Positions 17,956-27,327 of a stretch of DNA of 64,000 nucleotides are shown here, piece by piece. Where the stretch lies: contig NZ_OY759719.1 in the NCBI RefSeq assembly GCF_963662555.1, forward strand, positions 1,694,985-1,758,984, read 5' to 3'. Made by a program: the position numbers and the translations under genes. Numbering within the stretch: the first letter of the stretch is position 1; the number at the start of each line of letters is the position of its first letter. Under the pieces are notes generated by a model. The model was not told the origin of the DNA. It ran no database searches and worked only from the letters and a program-made list of their open reading frames with translations. This DNA is from Thiomicrorhabdus sp. (GTDB taxonomy: Bacteria > Pseudomonadota > Gammaproteobacteria > Thiomicrospirales > Thiomicrospiraceae).

Positions 17956-18852
17956 CTATAGTTCTTTATTTTCCCATCGGCTTCTAAAATTGACCCAAGT
18001 GTCAACTAAACCAATGGTTGCTAAAATCAACATTGCTTGCGGAAACAAGAATAACAAAATATATAACCCTACTAACCAAGCAGAACTTAACTGCTTAATA
18101 GATACCGTTTGATGAGCAATGGCAATGCCTTGAAACATCAAACCTGCAATGATTACGGAAGATAAATCATATACCAAACCAGGTTGAGCACCGTTTACCA
18201 ATCCAATTACCGCCAGTGCAATAGCCATATAGGCTGTTGTTTTAGGTAATGTTAATTGATAAAAATCGGTTTTGAACTGACCTGGATTATACAATTCACT
18301 TTGCCACCAACGTGCTAAGACTAAAATGGTAAACCATAAAATAATCATAAACACGGCTATGAGCATCGTTACCATTTCAGCTAGAGTAGGAATTAATTCT
18401 TTTTCATAGCTGATTTGTGATGCTTCAAGCATTGGGGCAACGTACTGATTAAACAGTCCTAACCACCACTCAGCTGGATTTGGAACCGTTAGATAAAACA
18501 GAACGACACCAATTCCAACCAAAATCATTGCAAATTGAAGTGCTAAAGCTAATGAATTAGTTTGTCTTAAGACAACGGCCATTAACCAAACAGGAAGCAT
18601 AAATTCAATAACAGAAACAATGGCTGAGAAATACATCCCTGTCATCATTACTGTTAGAGCGATATTTCCAATAACACTCCAAGCAAGGGTTTTAAAACCT
18701 TCAGTTACAGATATTCTTAATGTAACTAAGGCAATAATTGCACCAACTAAAATACCGAATGGTGCTAAAAAGACACTCAATGCTGAGAATAAAACAGCTG
18801 CAATGTTGGCCTGCATAGGGCCTTTCATTGCGTAATTGGCTATTACTAGCAT
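17956..18852 (-). CDS. DUF2232-like multi-pass membrane protein
   Basis: A 298 aa protein with about eight hydrophobic helices (for example residues 18-40, 55-80, 85-105, 165-185, 215-240, 265-290). Position and topology fit the DUF2232 membrane protein often encoded between rpsR and rplI in Gammaproteobacteria; its function is unknown. It begins 36 bases after rpsR and ends 11 bases before rplI, so it is co-transcribed with the ribosomal genes. Confidence 0.8.
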   Translation of the reverse strand: MLVIANYAMKGPMQANIAAVLFSALSVFLAPFGILVGAIIALVTLRISVTEGFKTLAWSVIGNIALTVMMTGMYFSAIVSVIEFMLPVWLMAVVLRQTNSLALALQFAMILVGIGVVLFYLTVPNPAEWWLGLFNQYVAPMLEASQISYEKELIPTLAEMVTMLIAVFMIILWFTILVLARWWQSELYNPGQFKTDFYQLTLPKTTAYMAIALAVIGLVNGAQPGLVYDLSSVIIAGLMFQGIAIAHQTVSIKQLSSAWLVGLYILLFLFPQAMLILATIGLVDTWVNFRSRWENKEL

Positions 18853-18888
18853 AGTGTCCCTGTTACTTCTTATTTACCGTCAAACAAA

Positions 18889-19116
18889 TTATTTATGTTG
18901 ATCAGTATATGGCAGTAACGCAATATAACGAGCACGTTTAATTGCAGTTGCTAATTGACGTTGGTACTTAGCACTTGTTCCAGTAATACGACTAGGAACA
19001 ATTTTACCTGTTTCAGTAATGTATGCTTTCAAAGTATCTAGGTCTTTGTAATCAATTTGTTTAACGCCGTCTGCAGTAAAACGACAGAATTTTTTTCTAC
19101 CAAATCCTCTAGCCAT
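18889..19116 (-). CDS. rpsR: 30S ribosomal protein bS18
   Basis: A 75 aa protein: [25 protein letters not shown], then [28 protein letters not shown], the S18 core. The ATG at 19116 has GGAG upstream and is preferred over in-frame starts further out that overlap rpsF. S18 pairs with S6 in the 30S platform. Confidence 0.97.
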   Translation of the reverse strand: MARGFGRKKFCRFTADGVKQIDYKDLDTLKAYITETGKIVPSRITGTSAKYQRQLATAIKRARYIALLPYTDQHK

Positions 19117-19120
19117 CTTC

Positions 19121-19486
19121 TTACTCCTTATTATCGCGAGTATCGCGACGTTTATCAAAACGCTCATCTTTCTTAGCAAGCATTACTGAAGGCTCAGTAA
19201 TAGCAGTTTTTTGCTTAGTAACCATGCTACGTAATACAGCATCGTTATAATAGAAAGCATTTTCAAGTTCATCTAATGCTTCTTGATTACATTCAATGTT
19301 AAGCATGATGTAGTGAGCTTTGTGTACCTTATTAATAAGGTAAGCAAGTTGACGGCGACCCCAGTCTTCTAAACGGTGAATTTGACCACCAGACTGTTCG
19401 ATAAGGGCACGGTAACGTTCTAGCATTGCAGGAACCTGTTCAGATTGATCAGGGTGCACTAGAAATACGACTTCATAATGACGCAT
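19121..19486 (-). CDS. rpsF: 30S ribosomal protein bS6
   Basis: A 121 aa protein with [42 protein letters not shown] and HYIMLNIEC blocks of S6. The C-terminal tail is charged. GGAG precedes the ATG. It is the first gene of the cluster, followed 4 bases later by rpsR. The structured leader and promoter upstream are annotated separately. Confidence 0.97.
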   Translation of the reverse strand: MRHYEVVFLVHPDQSEQVPAMLERYRALIEQSGGQIHRLEDWGRRQLAYLINKVHKAHYIMLNIECNQEALDELENAFYYNDAVLRSMVTKQKTAITEPSVMLAKKDERFDKRRDTRDNKE

Positions 19487-19514
19487 TCATTTTCTCCTTA
19501 TGGATGATAAAACA

Positions 19515-19571
19515 GTCTCCTGTCACAAATAATTAAGCTAATTATTTTTAAGCTTATTTGTGCAGTGAGAC
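19515..19571 (-). promoter_or_regulatory. Candidate structured leader of rpsF (possible S6:S18 control element)
   Basis: In the minus-strand transcript, GTCTC pairs with GAGAC and CACAAATAA pairs with TTATTTGTG, separated by a symmetrical ACTG/ACAG internal loop, forming a long imperfect hairpin 29 bases before rpsF. S6 operons are often autoregulated by an S6:S18-binding leader; the CCG bulge typical of that motif is not obvious here, so the assignment is tentative. Confidence 0.4.
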
Positions 19572-19607
19572 AAGGATTTTCTCAGGCAAAGTACCTGGAA
19601 GCCGCGA

Positions 19608-19636
19608 ATTATAAACGATGCAGACTAATAAAACAA
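19608..19636 (-). promoter_or_regulatory. Putative sigma-70 promoter of the rpsF cluster
   Basis: On the minus strand, TTGTTT (19631-19636) and TATAAT (19608-19613) are separated by 17 bases, upstream of the leader hairpin. Confidence 0.55.
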
Positions 19637-19701
19637 ATATTTAAAGATAAAATACTGTTTTATAAAGAAAAGAAGGTAATAAGATGTGTGTTTTGAATTT
19701 T

Positions 19702-19713
19702 ACCAGGCCTGGA
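19702..19713. repeat. Chromosomal palindrome copy, one mismatch
   Basis: ACCAGGCCTGGA, just beyond the 3' end of pyrF; one of two copies 30 bases apart. Confidence 0.85.
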
Positions 19714-19731
19714 AAAAGTAAATTTGATTTT

Positions 19732-19743
19732 ACCAGGCTTGGT
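19732..19743. repeat. Chromosomal palindrome copy, one mismatch
   Basis: ACCAGGCTTGGT, 11 bases downstream of the pyrF stop; the second of a close pair. Confidence 0.85.
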
Positions 19744-19754
19744 AATTTATTAAC

Positions 19755-20486
19755 TTACAGCGTTTCTAAGCTAAGGTTAATTTGTTCTAGAACTTGTAAA
19801 GGTTGATTTGATTGCGTTATTGGTCGCCCTACTACTAAATAGCTAGAGCCCGCTTTCATTGCCATTGCTGGTGTCATAATACGTTTTTGATCATTAGTAT
19901 CACTGCCTTCAGGACGAATTCCTGGTGTGACTAAATAAAAATTATTACCAACTGTTTTGCGTAACACTTCCGCTTCTTGAGCAGAGCAGACTACGCCATC
20001 TAAACCAGAATCTTTAGCCAAAGAGGCTAAGCGTAATACATTGTCTTGAGGAGAGCCTTGTAATCCAATCTCTTCTAGATCTTGCTGTTCCATACTAGTA
20101 AGGATGGTTACTGCAATTAAAAGAGGTTTTTGTTTGATGTCACTCATTTCTGCTAAAGCTTGTTGTGCGGCTTGCATCATTTTTCGCCCACCTAAAGCAT
20201 GCACATTTACCATCCAAACCCCCATGCGCGCAGCGGCTTGTACAGCTTTGGCTACCGTATTAGGAATATCATGATATTTAAGATCTAAAAACACATCAAA
20301 ACCTTGGCCAACGAGGTTTTTAACAAACTCTGGCCCCGCAACAGCAAAAAGCTCTTTACCCACCTTAAGTCGGCACACTCTGTTATCAAGTGTTTGAACA
20401 AAATTTAATGCTGCATTGGCATTAGCAAAATCTAAAGCAATCAAAACTTTAGGGTCTTGGGGAATAGTGGTTAACTGTGAATTCAT
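19755..20486 (-). CDS. pyrF: Orotidine 5'-phosphate decarboxylase
   Basis: Final enzyme of UMP synthesis. Active-site block DVFLDLKYHDIPNTVAKAV carries the D-x-K-x-x-D catalytic residues. The N-terminal VLIALDFANANAALNFV and C-terminal YLVTPGIRPEGS and YLVVGRPIT phosphate-binding segments are typical. The 243 aa length is normal. It follows lapA closely, an arrangement shared with other Gammaproteobacteria. Confidence 0.96.
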   Translation of the reverse strand: MNSQLTTIPQDPKVLIALDFANANAALNFVQTLDNRVCRLKVGKELFAVAGPEFVKNLVGQGFDVFLDLKYHDIPNTVAKAVQAAARMGVWMVNVHALGGRKMMQAAQQALAEMSDIKQKPLLIAVTILTSMEQQDLEEIGLQGSPQDNVLRLASLAKDSGLDGVVCSAQEAEVLRKTVGNNFYLVTPGIRPEGSDTNDQKRIMTPAMAMKAGSSYLVVGRPITQSNQPLQVLEQINLSLETL

Positions 20487-20504
20487 TTATAACTCTGTTT
20501 TTGT

Positions 20505-20840
20505 TTATTTTTCTAATAATTCCAATGAATTAGACTCTTTTTTTAAAGTCTCATTAACTTCGACATTGGCTTTTCTTAGTTGAATAATTTGATTGGAAAG
20601 TTTTTGATTCTCTTTGTTTTTTCTGCGAATCACCCAGCGTAAACGCATAACCTGCATAAAGATAATGATGGCACCAATGATCATACCTAAAATCAATAAA
20701 ACAGCCATTATTACACTTAATGGAAGCGATAGCTTTACAAGAAAAAGATCTAACTCTACAGGGGTAGGATTCAAAACACCTAAGGTTACACCTATTAGTA
20801 TAAATAAAAGTGTAAAAAGGATAGAAACTAGTTTAAACAT
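20505..20840 (-). CDS. lapA: LapA-family (DUF1049) membrane protein
   Basis: A 111 aa protein with two membrane helices (about residues 3-23 and 39-63), the LNPTPVELDLFLVKLSLPLSVIM segment typical of DUF1049/LapA, and a cytoplasmic coiled coil. In E. coli LapA works with LapB to control LpxC stability and LPS synthesis. No lapB gene follows here; pyrF comes next. Confidence 0.85.
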   Translation of the reverse strand: MFKLVSILFTLLFILIGVTLGVLNPTPVELDLFLVKLSLPLSVIMAVLLILGMIIGAIIIFMQVMRLRWVIRRKNKENQKLSNQIIQLRKANVEVNETLKKESNSLELLEK

Positions 20841-20886
20841 GTGAGAATTCTCTATCAGAAGATATAGAGATTATAGTAGAAGAATA

Positions 20887-20916
20887 AAAAAAGGGGTGAA
20901 AATTCACCCCTTTTTT
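20887..20916. terminator. Bidirectional terminator between ihfB and lapA
   Basis: The perfect palindrome GGGGTGAAAATTCACCCC (20893-20910) with A run before and T run after. It should end ihfB transcripts and partly isolate lapA-pyrF. Confidence 0.88.
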
Positions 20917-20920
20917 AATG

Positions 20921-21226
20921 TTATTGCAAAATATCGGTATGTTCTTTAGATTCATCAACACGTTCTCTTAAAGCCTTTCCAGGCTTAAAGTGTGGAACAC
21001 GTTTATCATCTAATTTAACTGTTTCCCCAGTTTTAGGGTTACGGCCGACTCTTGCTTTTCTGTGATGTAAGCTAAAGCTACCAAAGCCGCGTATTTCAAT
21101 ACGTTCGCCTTGTGATAATGTATCAATCATAGAATCAACAATTTGATTCACTGCAATCTCAACATCCTTTTGGGCAAATTGAGTTTGTTTTCTTGCAATG
21201 AGTTCGATAAGTTCAGACTTGGTCAT
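20921..21226 (-). CDS. ihfB: Integration host factor beta subunit
   Basis: A 101 aa DNA-bending protein of the HU/IHF family: [14 protein letters not shown], then [29 protein letters not shown], the beta-arm that inserts proline into the minor groove, and [15 protein letters not shown]. The position downstream of rpsA is the standard one. It forms IHF with IhfA, which is elsewhere. Confidence 0.95.
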   Translation of the reverse strand: MTKSELIELIARKQTQFAQKDVEIAVNQIVDSMIDTLSQGERIEIRGFGSFSLHHRKARVGRNPKTGETVKLDDKRVPHFKPGKALRERVDESKEHTDILQ

Positions 21227-21270
21227 TTGATATTGCTCTTATTTATCTCTCATCAGAGAGTTTCAATAAA

Positions 21271-21298
21271 CTAATACGAAATATCAAATTCGTATTAG
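21271..21298 (-). terminator. Hairpin downstream of rpsA
   Basis: A 10-base perfect stem CTAATACGAA/TTCGTATTAG with an 8-base loop, followed on the minus strand by TTTATTG. Probable weak terminator or attenuator between rpsA and ihfB. Confidence 0.5.
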
Positions 21299-21371
21299 AG
21301 ACCAAGGTGTAGTCTGTAAGTTAACTAACAAACAGACTACCCTTTTACAAAGACAGGTTTGTAATCAGTGA

Positions 21372-23030
21372 TTACATTTTATCTTTGAAAAGGTCACCTA
21401 AAGTAGTACCAGCAACAACTTGTTGTTCTGAGTACCCTTTAATTGCTTCAGCTTCTTCTGCAGCTTCTTTTGCTTTAACAGAAAGAGATAAAGAACGGTT
21501 TTTACGGTCAATATTGGTAATTCTTGCAGAAACTTCGTCGCCTTCTTTAAGAACGCTTGAAGCATCACGAGTATCTTCCATTAACTCAGAAGCGCGAAGG
21601 TAACCTTCAACTTCAGGAGCTACATCGATAACAGCACCTTTCTCATCAACAGATTTAACTGTACCAGTAACAATAGAACCTTTACCGTTATCAGCAACGA
21701 ACTGACCAAATGGGTCTTGCTCTAACTGCTTAAGACCTAAAGAGATACGCTCACGATCAGGATCGATTGAAAGAATAACTGTTTCTAGCTCGTCACCTTT
21801 TTTGAAGTCACGGATTGCTTCTTCACCAGGCTGGTTCCAAGAGATATCAGTTAGGTGAACAAGACCGTCAATACCACCGTCTAGACCGATAAAGATACCG
21901 AAATCAGTGATTGATTTGATGCTACCAGAGATTTTGTCGCCTTTAGCGTGAGTCGCTGAGAAACCTTCCCATGGGTTAACAGTACACTGTTTGATAGATA
22001 GAGAAATACGACGACGCTCTTGATCAACATCAAGGATCTTAACGCGAACTTCTTGACCTAAGTGAACCACTTTAGATGGGTGGATATTACGGTTAGTCCA
22101 ATCAAGCTCAGAAGTATGAACTAGACCTTCAATACCATCTTCGATTTCGATGAAAGCACCGTAATCAGTGATGTTTGCAACTTTACCAGCCACTTCTGCA
22201 CCCATTGGGTAACGAGAAACCATATCTGCCCAAGGATCTTCTTCAAGCTGCTTAAGACCAAGAGATACACGGTTACGTTCTTTGTCAAACTTAAGAACTT
22301 TAACATCAATTTCATCACCAACTTGTACGATTTCAGATGGGTGATTAACACGACGCCAAGCCATATCAGTGATGTGTAGAAGACCATCAACACCACCAAG
22401 GTCAATGAATGCACCGTAGTCAGTAAGGTTTTTAACGATACCTTTAAGTGATGCACCTTCTTCCATGTTAGCAAGAATTGCTTCACGCTCTGCTGAGCTT
22501 TCTTGTTCGATAACTGCACGACGAGAAACAACAACGTTGTTACGCTTACGATCAAGCTTAACAAGTTTCATTTCTACTTCTTTACCTTCTAGGAAACCAA
22601 AGTCGCGAATTGGACGGATATCCACAAGTGAACCAGGTAAGAAACCACGAACGCCTTCAACGTCAACAGTAAGACCACCTTTAACTTTACCAGTAACAAG
22701 ACCGATAACAACTTCACCCTCTTCCATAGCTGTTTCTAGGCGATCCCAAGTCTTAGCACGCTTAGCTTTTTCACGTGATAAACGAGTTTCACCTAAACCA
22801 TCTTCTAAAGATTCTAGGTAAACTTCAACTTCATCACCAACAGCAACTTCAAGTTCACCGTTTGCGTCTAGGAATTGAGACTTAGGAATAGCAGACTCAG
22901 ACTTCATGCCAGCGTCTACAAGAACAGTTTCTTTGTCAATACCTACAACGGTACCGATGATTAGAGAGCCTGTGTTAAATTTTTCTTGAAATGATTCTTC
23001 AAATAATTCAGCGAAAGATAATTCACTCAT
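21372..23030 (-). CDS. rpsA: 30S ribosomal protein bS1
   Basis: A 552 aa protein of six S1/OB repeats, recognised by repeated blocks such as [34 protein letters not shown] and [10 protein letters not shown], and [29 protein letters not shown]1 melts structured mRNA and guides initiation. The ATG at 23030 ([14 protein letters not shown]) is the conserved start; an in-frame ATG eight codons upstream is less likely. It lies between cmk and ihfB as usual. Confidence 0.96.
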   Translation of the reverse strand: MSELSFAELFEESFQEKFNTGSLIIGTVVGIDKETVLVDAGMKSESAIPKSQFLDANGELEVAVGDEVEVYLESLEDGLGETRLSREKAKRAKTWDRLETAMEEGEVVIGLVTGKVKGGLTVDVEGVRGFLPGSLVDIRPIRDFGFLEGKEVEMKLVKLDRKRNNVVVSRRAVIEQESSAEREAILANMEEGASLKGIVKNLTDYGAFIDLGGVDGLLHITDMAWRRVNHPSEIVQVGDEIDVKVLKFDKERNRVSLGLKQLEEDPWADMVSRYPMGAEVAGKVANITDYGAFIEIEDGIEGLVHTSELDWTNRNIHPSKVVHLGQEVRVKILDVDQERRRISLSIKQCTVNPWEGFSATHAKGDKISGSIKSITDFGIFIGLDGGIDGLVHLTDISWNQPGEEAIRDFKKGDELETVILSIDPDRERISLGLKQLEQDPFGQFVADNGKGSIVTGTVKSVDEKGAVIDVAPEVEGYLRASELMEDTRDASSVLKEGDEVSARITNIDRKNRSLSLSVKAKEAAEEAEAIKGYSEQQVVAGTTLGDLFKDKM

Positions 23031-23233
23031 GGATAGTATTACCAATATTTTCATACCGTTTATTTATCGCAGATGGGATATAAATAAATAGACGGGTCAG
23101 TTAACAATTGCCAGCTTCCCAGTTGCTAGCTAAAAATACAAATCCCCAGCCTTTAAAAAAGACCAGGGATTTAAAAAACTTTTTAAAATCAATTGGTTAA
23201 AATTGATTTTATAACCAATTAAGAATAAAAAAA

Positions 23234-23902
23234 CTACTTCATAATTCCTTTATCCCACAACAAAGATTCTGCTTTTTTACATACTTCTTGTATATCTAAT
23301 TCAGAAGTATCGATCACAATTGCGTCATCCGCAGGTCTGAGTGGAGCGGTCTTACGACCCGTATCTCGCTCATCCCTTTCTTTGATGTCTTGAGTTATCT
23401 GAGCTATGTTAGCATCAACTCCTTGATTTTTCAACTGTTTAACACGTCTTTCTGCTCTTACCTCAGCAGAAGCTGTTAAATAGAGTTTTACAGGTGAATT
23501 TGGGAAAACAACGGTACCCATATCTCTACCATCTGCAATTAAACCAGGAGACTGTGCAAAGTCTTTTTGACGTTGTAACAATGCCGCTCTAACTTCAGGA
23601 ATAACGGCAACGGTTGAAGCAACACCTGCGACTTCTTCTGTTCTTACTTTAGAAGTAACATCTACTCCATCATATAAAATACTTGTCGCTTTAAATTCAA
23701 CTGGAAGTTTTTCAGCTAAATTTACCAGGCCTGGTATATCGTCAAGAGCCAAATTGTTTTTAACGGCACCAAAAGCTAAAGCACGGTAAATAGCTCCACT
23801 ATCTAGAAGGTGGAATCCCGTTTTGCATGTTAAATATTGAGCCAATGTGCCTTTACCTACGCCACTTGGACCATCAATAGTAATCACAGGTGTATTAGAC
23901 AT
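23234..23902 (-). CDS. cmk: Cytidylate kinase
   Basis: Phosphorylates CMP and dCMP. The N-terminal P-loop is ITIDGPSGVGKGTLAQYL, with LLDSGAIYRALAF, LIADGRDMGTVVFPN and RDERDTGRKTAPL blocks. The 222 aa length is normal. It begins directly at the aroA stop (no gap), indicating tight translational coupling. An exact palindrome copy encodes IPGLVNL. Confidence 0.96.
   Translation of the reverse strand: MSNTPVITIDGPSGVGKGTLAQYLTCKTGFHLLDSGAIYRALAFGAVKNNLALDDIPGLVNLAEKLPVEFKATSILYDGVDVTSKVRTEEVAGVASTVAVIPEVRAALLQRQKDFAQSPGLIADGRDMGTVVFPNSPVKLYLTASAEVRAERRVKQLKNQGVDANIAQITQDIKERDERDTGRKTAPLRPADDAIVIDTSELDIQEVCKKAESLLWDKGIMK
23724..23735. repeat. Chromosomal palindrome copy, exact
   Basis: ACCAGGCCTGGT within cmk, minus-strand frame coding PGLV; flank TTT on the left side. 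Confidence 0.95.
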
Positions 23903-25243
23903 TTATGCATCCTTTTCAGCGGTAACAGACATACCGACTTCATTAATTAATGACAGGAATGTTGGGAAAGAAGTATTTACGTTAGCACAATCATCTATCA
24001 CAATTTCAGAAACCGCATTAATGCCTGCAATCGTCATCGCCATTGAGATACGGTGGTCGTGGTGACTTTGTATCTCAGCATTTTGTACAGATTGTGTTCC
24101 ACCGTTGATAATCATACCATCCGGTGTTGGTAAAGCATCAATACCAACGGCCGTAAGAGCATCAGCCATTACTTGAATTCGATCAGACTCTTTCACACGT
24201 AACTCTTCCGCACCAGTTAATACCGTTTGGCCTTCTGCGGTAGAAGCAACTACAAATAACACTGGAAATTCATCAATCGCTAAGGCAACCAACTCTTCTG
24301 GAATTTCAATACCTTTTAACGGTGCATATTTAATATGTACATCAGCAACGGGTTCACCACCTACCTCGTGGAAATTTTCTAATTGAATATTCGCACCCAT
24401 TAATTTAAGAATATCAATAATTCCAATTCGGGTTGGATTCATGCCTACATGTTCAATGACTAAATCAGAATCTTTAGAAACCGCAGCTGCAGCCATAAAG
24501 AATGCGGCAGATGATATATCTGAAGGCACGTCAATATGACGCCCAGTTAATTTGCCCCCGCCTTGTAAACAGGCTTTCATTCTTTCATGATCTAGCTTTT
24601 CGGATTTTACTTCATAGCCAAAACCATTCAGCATACGCTCTGTGTGATCACGAGTTGGTGCAGGCTCAGTTGCACATACTTGGCCATCTGCATAAAGACC
24701 GGCAAGTAAGACACAAGATTTAACCTGAGCACTAGCCATTGGCAAAATGTAATCAATCGATCTTAAAGTATTGCCCTCACCATAAATCTTCATTGGTAAA
24801 GTACCGCCTTCTGCGGTTTCAATCTTGGCACCCATTTCAGTTAGGGGATCTGTAACACGTTTCATTGGTCGTTTTGATAATGAAGCATCACCAATTAACT
24901 CACAATCAAAATTTTGCCCAGCTAAAATACCAGCCAATAAACGTGTTGATGTCCCCGAATTACCCATATCCATTGGTTTTTCAGGCTTTTTAAGACCACG
25001 CAAACCTACACCTTGAATAGTGACATTACCATTTTCAGGCCCTTCAATTTGCACGCCCATATCTTTAAAAGCTTGCAAAGTGGCTAGAGCATCAGCACCT
25101 TCAAGAAAGCCGGTGACCGTTGTTGTACCCTCAGCTATCGCACCTAACATAATGCTTCGGTGTGAAATGGATTTGTCACCAGGTACTCGAATGCGACCTT
25201 TGATAGTGCCACCAGGTTGTACTTTAAATTTTACGTTTGACAT
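23903..25243 (-). CDS. aroA: 3-phosphoshikimate 1-carboxyvinyltransferase (EPSP synthase)
   Basis: Sixth step of the shikimate pathway. Conserved blocks: GDKSISHRSIMLGAIAEG, MDMGNSGTSTRLLAG, GDASLSKRPMKRV, SAQVKSCVLLAGLYA, and RVKESDRIQ. The 446 aa length is normal. It is part of the tyrA-aroA-cmk-rpsA run. The first-motif residues resemble CP4-like (class II) enzymes in GNSGTSTRLLAG, so herbicide sensitivity cannot be inferred from motifs alone. Confidence 0.96.
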   Translation of the reverse strand: MSNVKFKVQPGGTIKGRIRVPGDKSISHRSIMLGAIAEGTTTVTGFLEGADALATLQAFKDMGVQIEGPENGNVTIQGVGLRGLKKPEKPMDMGNSGTSTRLLAGILAGQNFDCELIGDASLSKRPMKRVTDPLTEMGAKIETAEGGTLPMKIYGEGNTLRSIDYILPMASAQVKSCVLLAGLYADGQVCATEPAPTRDHTERMLNGFGYEVKSEKLDHERMKACLQGGGKLTGRHIDVPSDISSAAFFMAAAAVSKDSDLVIEHVGMNPTRIGIIDILKLMGANIQLENFHEVGGEPVADVHIKYAPLKGIEIPEELVALAIDEFPVLFVVASTAEGQTVLTGAEELRVKESDRIQVMADALTAVGIDALPTPDGMIINGGTQSVQNAEIQSHHDHRISMAMTIAGINAVSEIVIDDCANVNTSFPTFLSLINEVGMSVTAEKDA

Positions 25244-25278
25244 AATTCACTGTTCTTTTAATAGGGTTAATCTGGTTA

Positions 25279-26154
25279 TTAATTGGTCTTGTTAACTATA
25301 TGTTTGTCTCGGGCCTTTTTAGCTTCGCTAAACAAGGTATAAAGAGCATCGGCATCTTTAGACTCTACCAGGCCTGCTAATTCTTCAATTGCCAAACCAT
25401 AATTTTTTAACCATTTAACAATGGCTTCCGAATTATAAATGGCAATATCACGCCACATTACCGCATCACTTGATGCAATACGGGTAAAGTCTCTAAAACC
25501 ACCTGCGGTGTATTGGAACACATCACCTAACTCTTCATGCTCATTAAGCATATCAACTAATGAAAATGCGAGTAAATGTGGTAGATGACTGGTCGCCGCA
25601 AAAATCTCATCGTGTTGCTGAGCGGTCATTATTTCAACTTTAGCACCTAAAGTTTGCCATAACTCTTGTACGGTTTTTACGGCCTGTTGAGAAGTATTTG
25701 GTGTTGGTGTAAGAATCACGCGGTGGTCTATATACAGCTCTTCATCTGCAGCCGTTACCCCACTTTTTTCTTTCCCGGCAATTGGATGACCCGGTACAAA
25801 ATTTACAGGTAACTGCCCAAAAACGTCTTGAGCCGATAGGATGACACTGCTTTTAGCACTGCCACCATCGGTAATAATGGTATTTTCAGCTAAGAAGGGT
25901 TTCATTAACTCTAAAGAACTTTGCATTGCCCCTAAAGGCACGGCAAGAAATATGAGATCACTATCGGTTACGGCTTCTTCCATATCTAAAGAAAAAGAGT
26001 CAATAACACCCAATTCAATGGCTGTTTTTAAATTATCTGGATTTTGGCCAAAACCCATGACTTCATCTACCAGTCCTGCTTTTTTTAAACCTTTAGCAAA
26101 TGAACCGCCAATTAGGCCAACACCAATAATGGTTATTTTTTTAAATGTTTTCAA
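25279..26154 (-). CDS. tyrA: Prephenate dehydrogenase
   Basis: Oxidative decarboxylation of prephenate to 4-hydroxyphenylpyruvate in tyrosine synthesis. NAD-binding ITIIGVGLIGGSFAKGLKKAGL starts near residue 7; the GHPIAGKEKSGV segment and ATSHLPHLLAFSLV are catalytic-domain blocks. The 291 aa length fits the single-domain form with no fused AroA. It sits between hisC and aroA. The C-terminal part contains a palindrome copy with one mismatch (coding AGLV). Confidence 0.95.
   Translation of the reverse strand: MKTFKKITIIGVGLIGGSFAKGLKKAGLVDEVMGFGQNPDNLKTAIELGVIDSFSLDMEEAVTDSDLIFLAVPLGAMQSSLELMKPFLAENTIITDGGSAKSSVILSAQDVFGQLPVNFVPGHPIAGKEKSGVTAADEELYIDHRVILTPTPNTSQQAVKTVQELWQTLGAKVEIMTAQQHDEIFAATSHLPHLLAFSLVDMLNEHEELGDVFQYTAGGFRDFTRIASSDAVMWRDIAIYNSEAIVKWLKNYGLAIEELAGLVESKDADALYTLFSEAKKARDKHIVNKTN
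25367..25378. repeat. Chromosomal palindrome copy, one mismatch
   Basis: ACCAGGCCTGCT within tyrA, minus-strand frame coding AGLV. Confidence 0.75.
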
Positions 26155-26155
26155 T

Positions 26156-27283
26156 TTATTTATCCGCTAACACGGTTTTAAGTGCATCAATAAAGTGGGC
26201 GTTTTCAATCTGTGTTCCAATTGAAACTCTTAAATAATCTTTTATACCGTAATTGGCAACAGGTCTAACAATCACTCCCTCTTCAAGTAGTTTTTGATTG
26301 AGGTGTAGGGCTTTATCACCCAGGTCTATACAAACAAAATTTCCAACTGAAGGAATATAGTTAATATTTAAATCGCTCAGTGTATCAATAATCTGACGCA
26401 TGCCTTGCTGATTCACTTTAACGGCTTCAGTAACAAAATCTTGGTCTTCTATCGCTGCAATAGCAGCAACCTGTGCAAATTGATTGACATTAAATGGTTC
26501 ACGTACTTGGTTGATATATTCAATAATTTCACTATTTCCAACCATATAACCTAAACGCAATGAAGCGAGACCATAAGCTTTGGAAAATGTTCGTGAAATC
26601 AATAAGTTTTTATACTCTTTTAAATAATCAACACCATCAAAATAATCAGCTTCATCAATAAATGATTTTGCATATTCAACATAAGCTTCATCTAAAACCA
26701 CAATCACTTTGTCAGGTACTTGGCTAATAAAGCTCTCCCACTCAGTACGTGTAAAAAATGTACCTGTTGGGTTATTAGGATTAGCAATGTAAATAATTTT
26801 TGTTTTATCTGTAATCGCTGCCAACATAGCTGGTAGGTCATGCCCCCACCCTTTTGCTGGTACTTCAATACCGGTTGCACCGACTACTTGAGCAGATATT
26901 GCATAAACGGCAAAAGCATATTGTGAGTAGATAATTTCATCACCAGGCCCTGCAAAAACACGAGCAACTAATTCAAGTAACTCATTTGAACCATTTCCGA
27001 CGGCAAGTTGTTCTTTTTGTACATTCAGAAACTTGGCCAGGACCTCTTTTAAATCATAAGCACTGCCATCTGGATAGCGAGAAATATTTTGTAACTCGAC
27101 TTGAATGGCATTGATGGCTTGTTGACTACAACCTAACGGGTTTTCATTTGAAGCCAGTTTGGTAATGGATTCAAGCCCTAACTCTCTTTGTAATTCATTA
27201 ACTGGTTTGCCGGGGATATAAGGATGAATTCCTAAAACCTGTGACTGAACCTGATCACAAAAAGAACCTGTATTTATTGTCAT
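26156..27283 (-). CDS. hisC: Histidinol-phosphate aminotransferase
   Basis: PLP-dependent fold-type I transaminase. Blocks: KLASNENPLGCS, VGNGSNELLELV, IYIANPNNPTGTF, LDEAYVEYA and SRTFSKAYGLASLRLGY with the PLP lysine. The 375 aa length is normal. Within this aromatic operon it probably also transaminates aromatic keto acids (a known HisC role); a second his-operon copy is likely elsewhere. It starts 44 bases after pheA and ends 1 base before tyrA. Confidence 0.94.
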   Translation of the reverse strand: MTINTGSFCDQVQSQVLGIHPYIPGKPVNELQRELGLESITKLASNENPLGCSQQAINAIQVELQNISRYPDGSAYDLKEVLAKFLNVQKEQLAVGNGSNELLELVARVFAGPGDEIIYSQYAFAVYAISAQVVGATGIEVPAKGWGHDLPAMLAAITDKTKIIYIANPNNPTGTFFTRTEWESFISQVPDKVIVVLDEAYVEYAKSFIDEADYFDGVDYLKEYKNLLISRTFSKAYGLASLRLGYMVGNSEIIEYINQVREPFNVNQFAQVAAIAAIEDQDFVTEAVKVNQQGMRQIIDTLSDLNINYIPSVGNFVCIDLGDKALHLNQKLLEEGVIVRPVANYGIKDYLRVSIGTQIENAHFIDALKTVLADK

Positions 27284-27327
27284 ATATAAACCTAATTAAA
27301 CGTCTTGCGGATATTAAACCAGTGAAA

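Noticed and set aside
19515..19571. A confident S6:S18 riboregulator call
   Set aside because: A hairpin is present but the expected CCG bulge is not seen, so it is listed only as a candidate leader.
21827..21838. CACCAGGCTGGTT in rpsA and CACCAGGCCCTGC in hisC (26941)
   Set aside because: They are not symmetric and have several mismatches; treated as chance.
22121..22564. A long antisense-type open frame within rpsA
   Set aside because: It lies entirely inside the S1 coding sequence in another frame and its product is low-complexity Leu/Lys/Val-rich.
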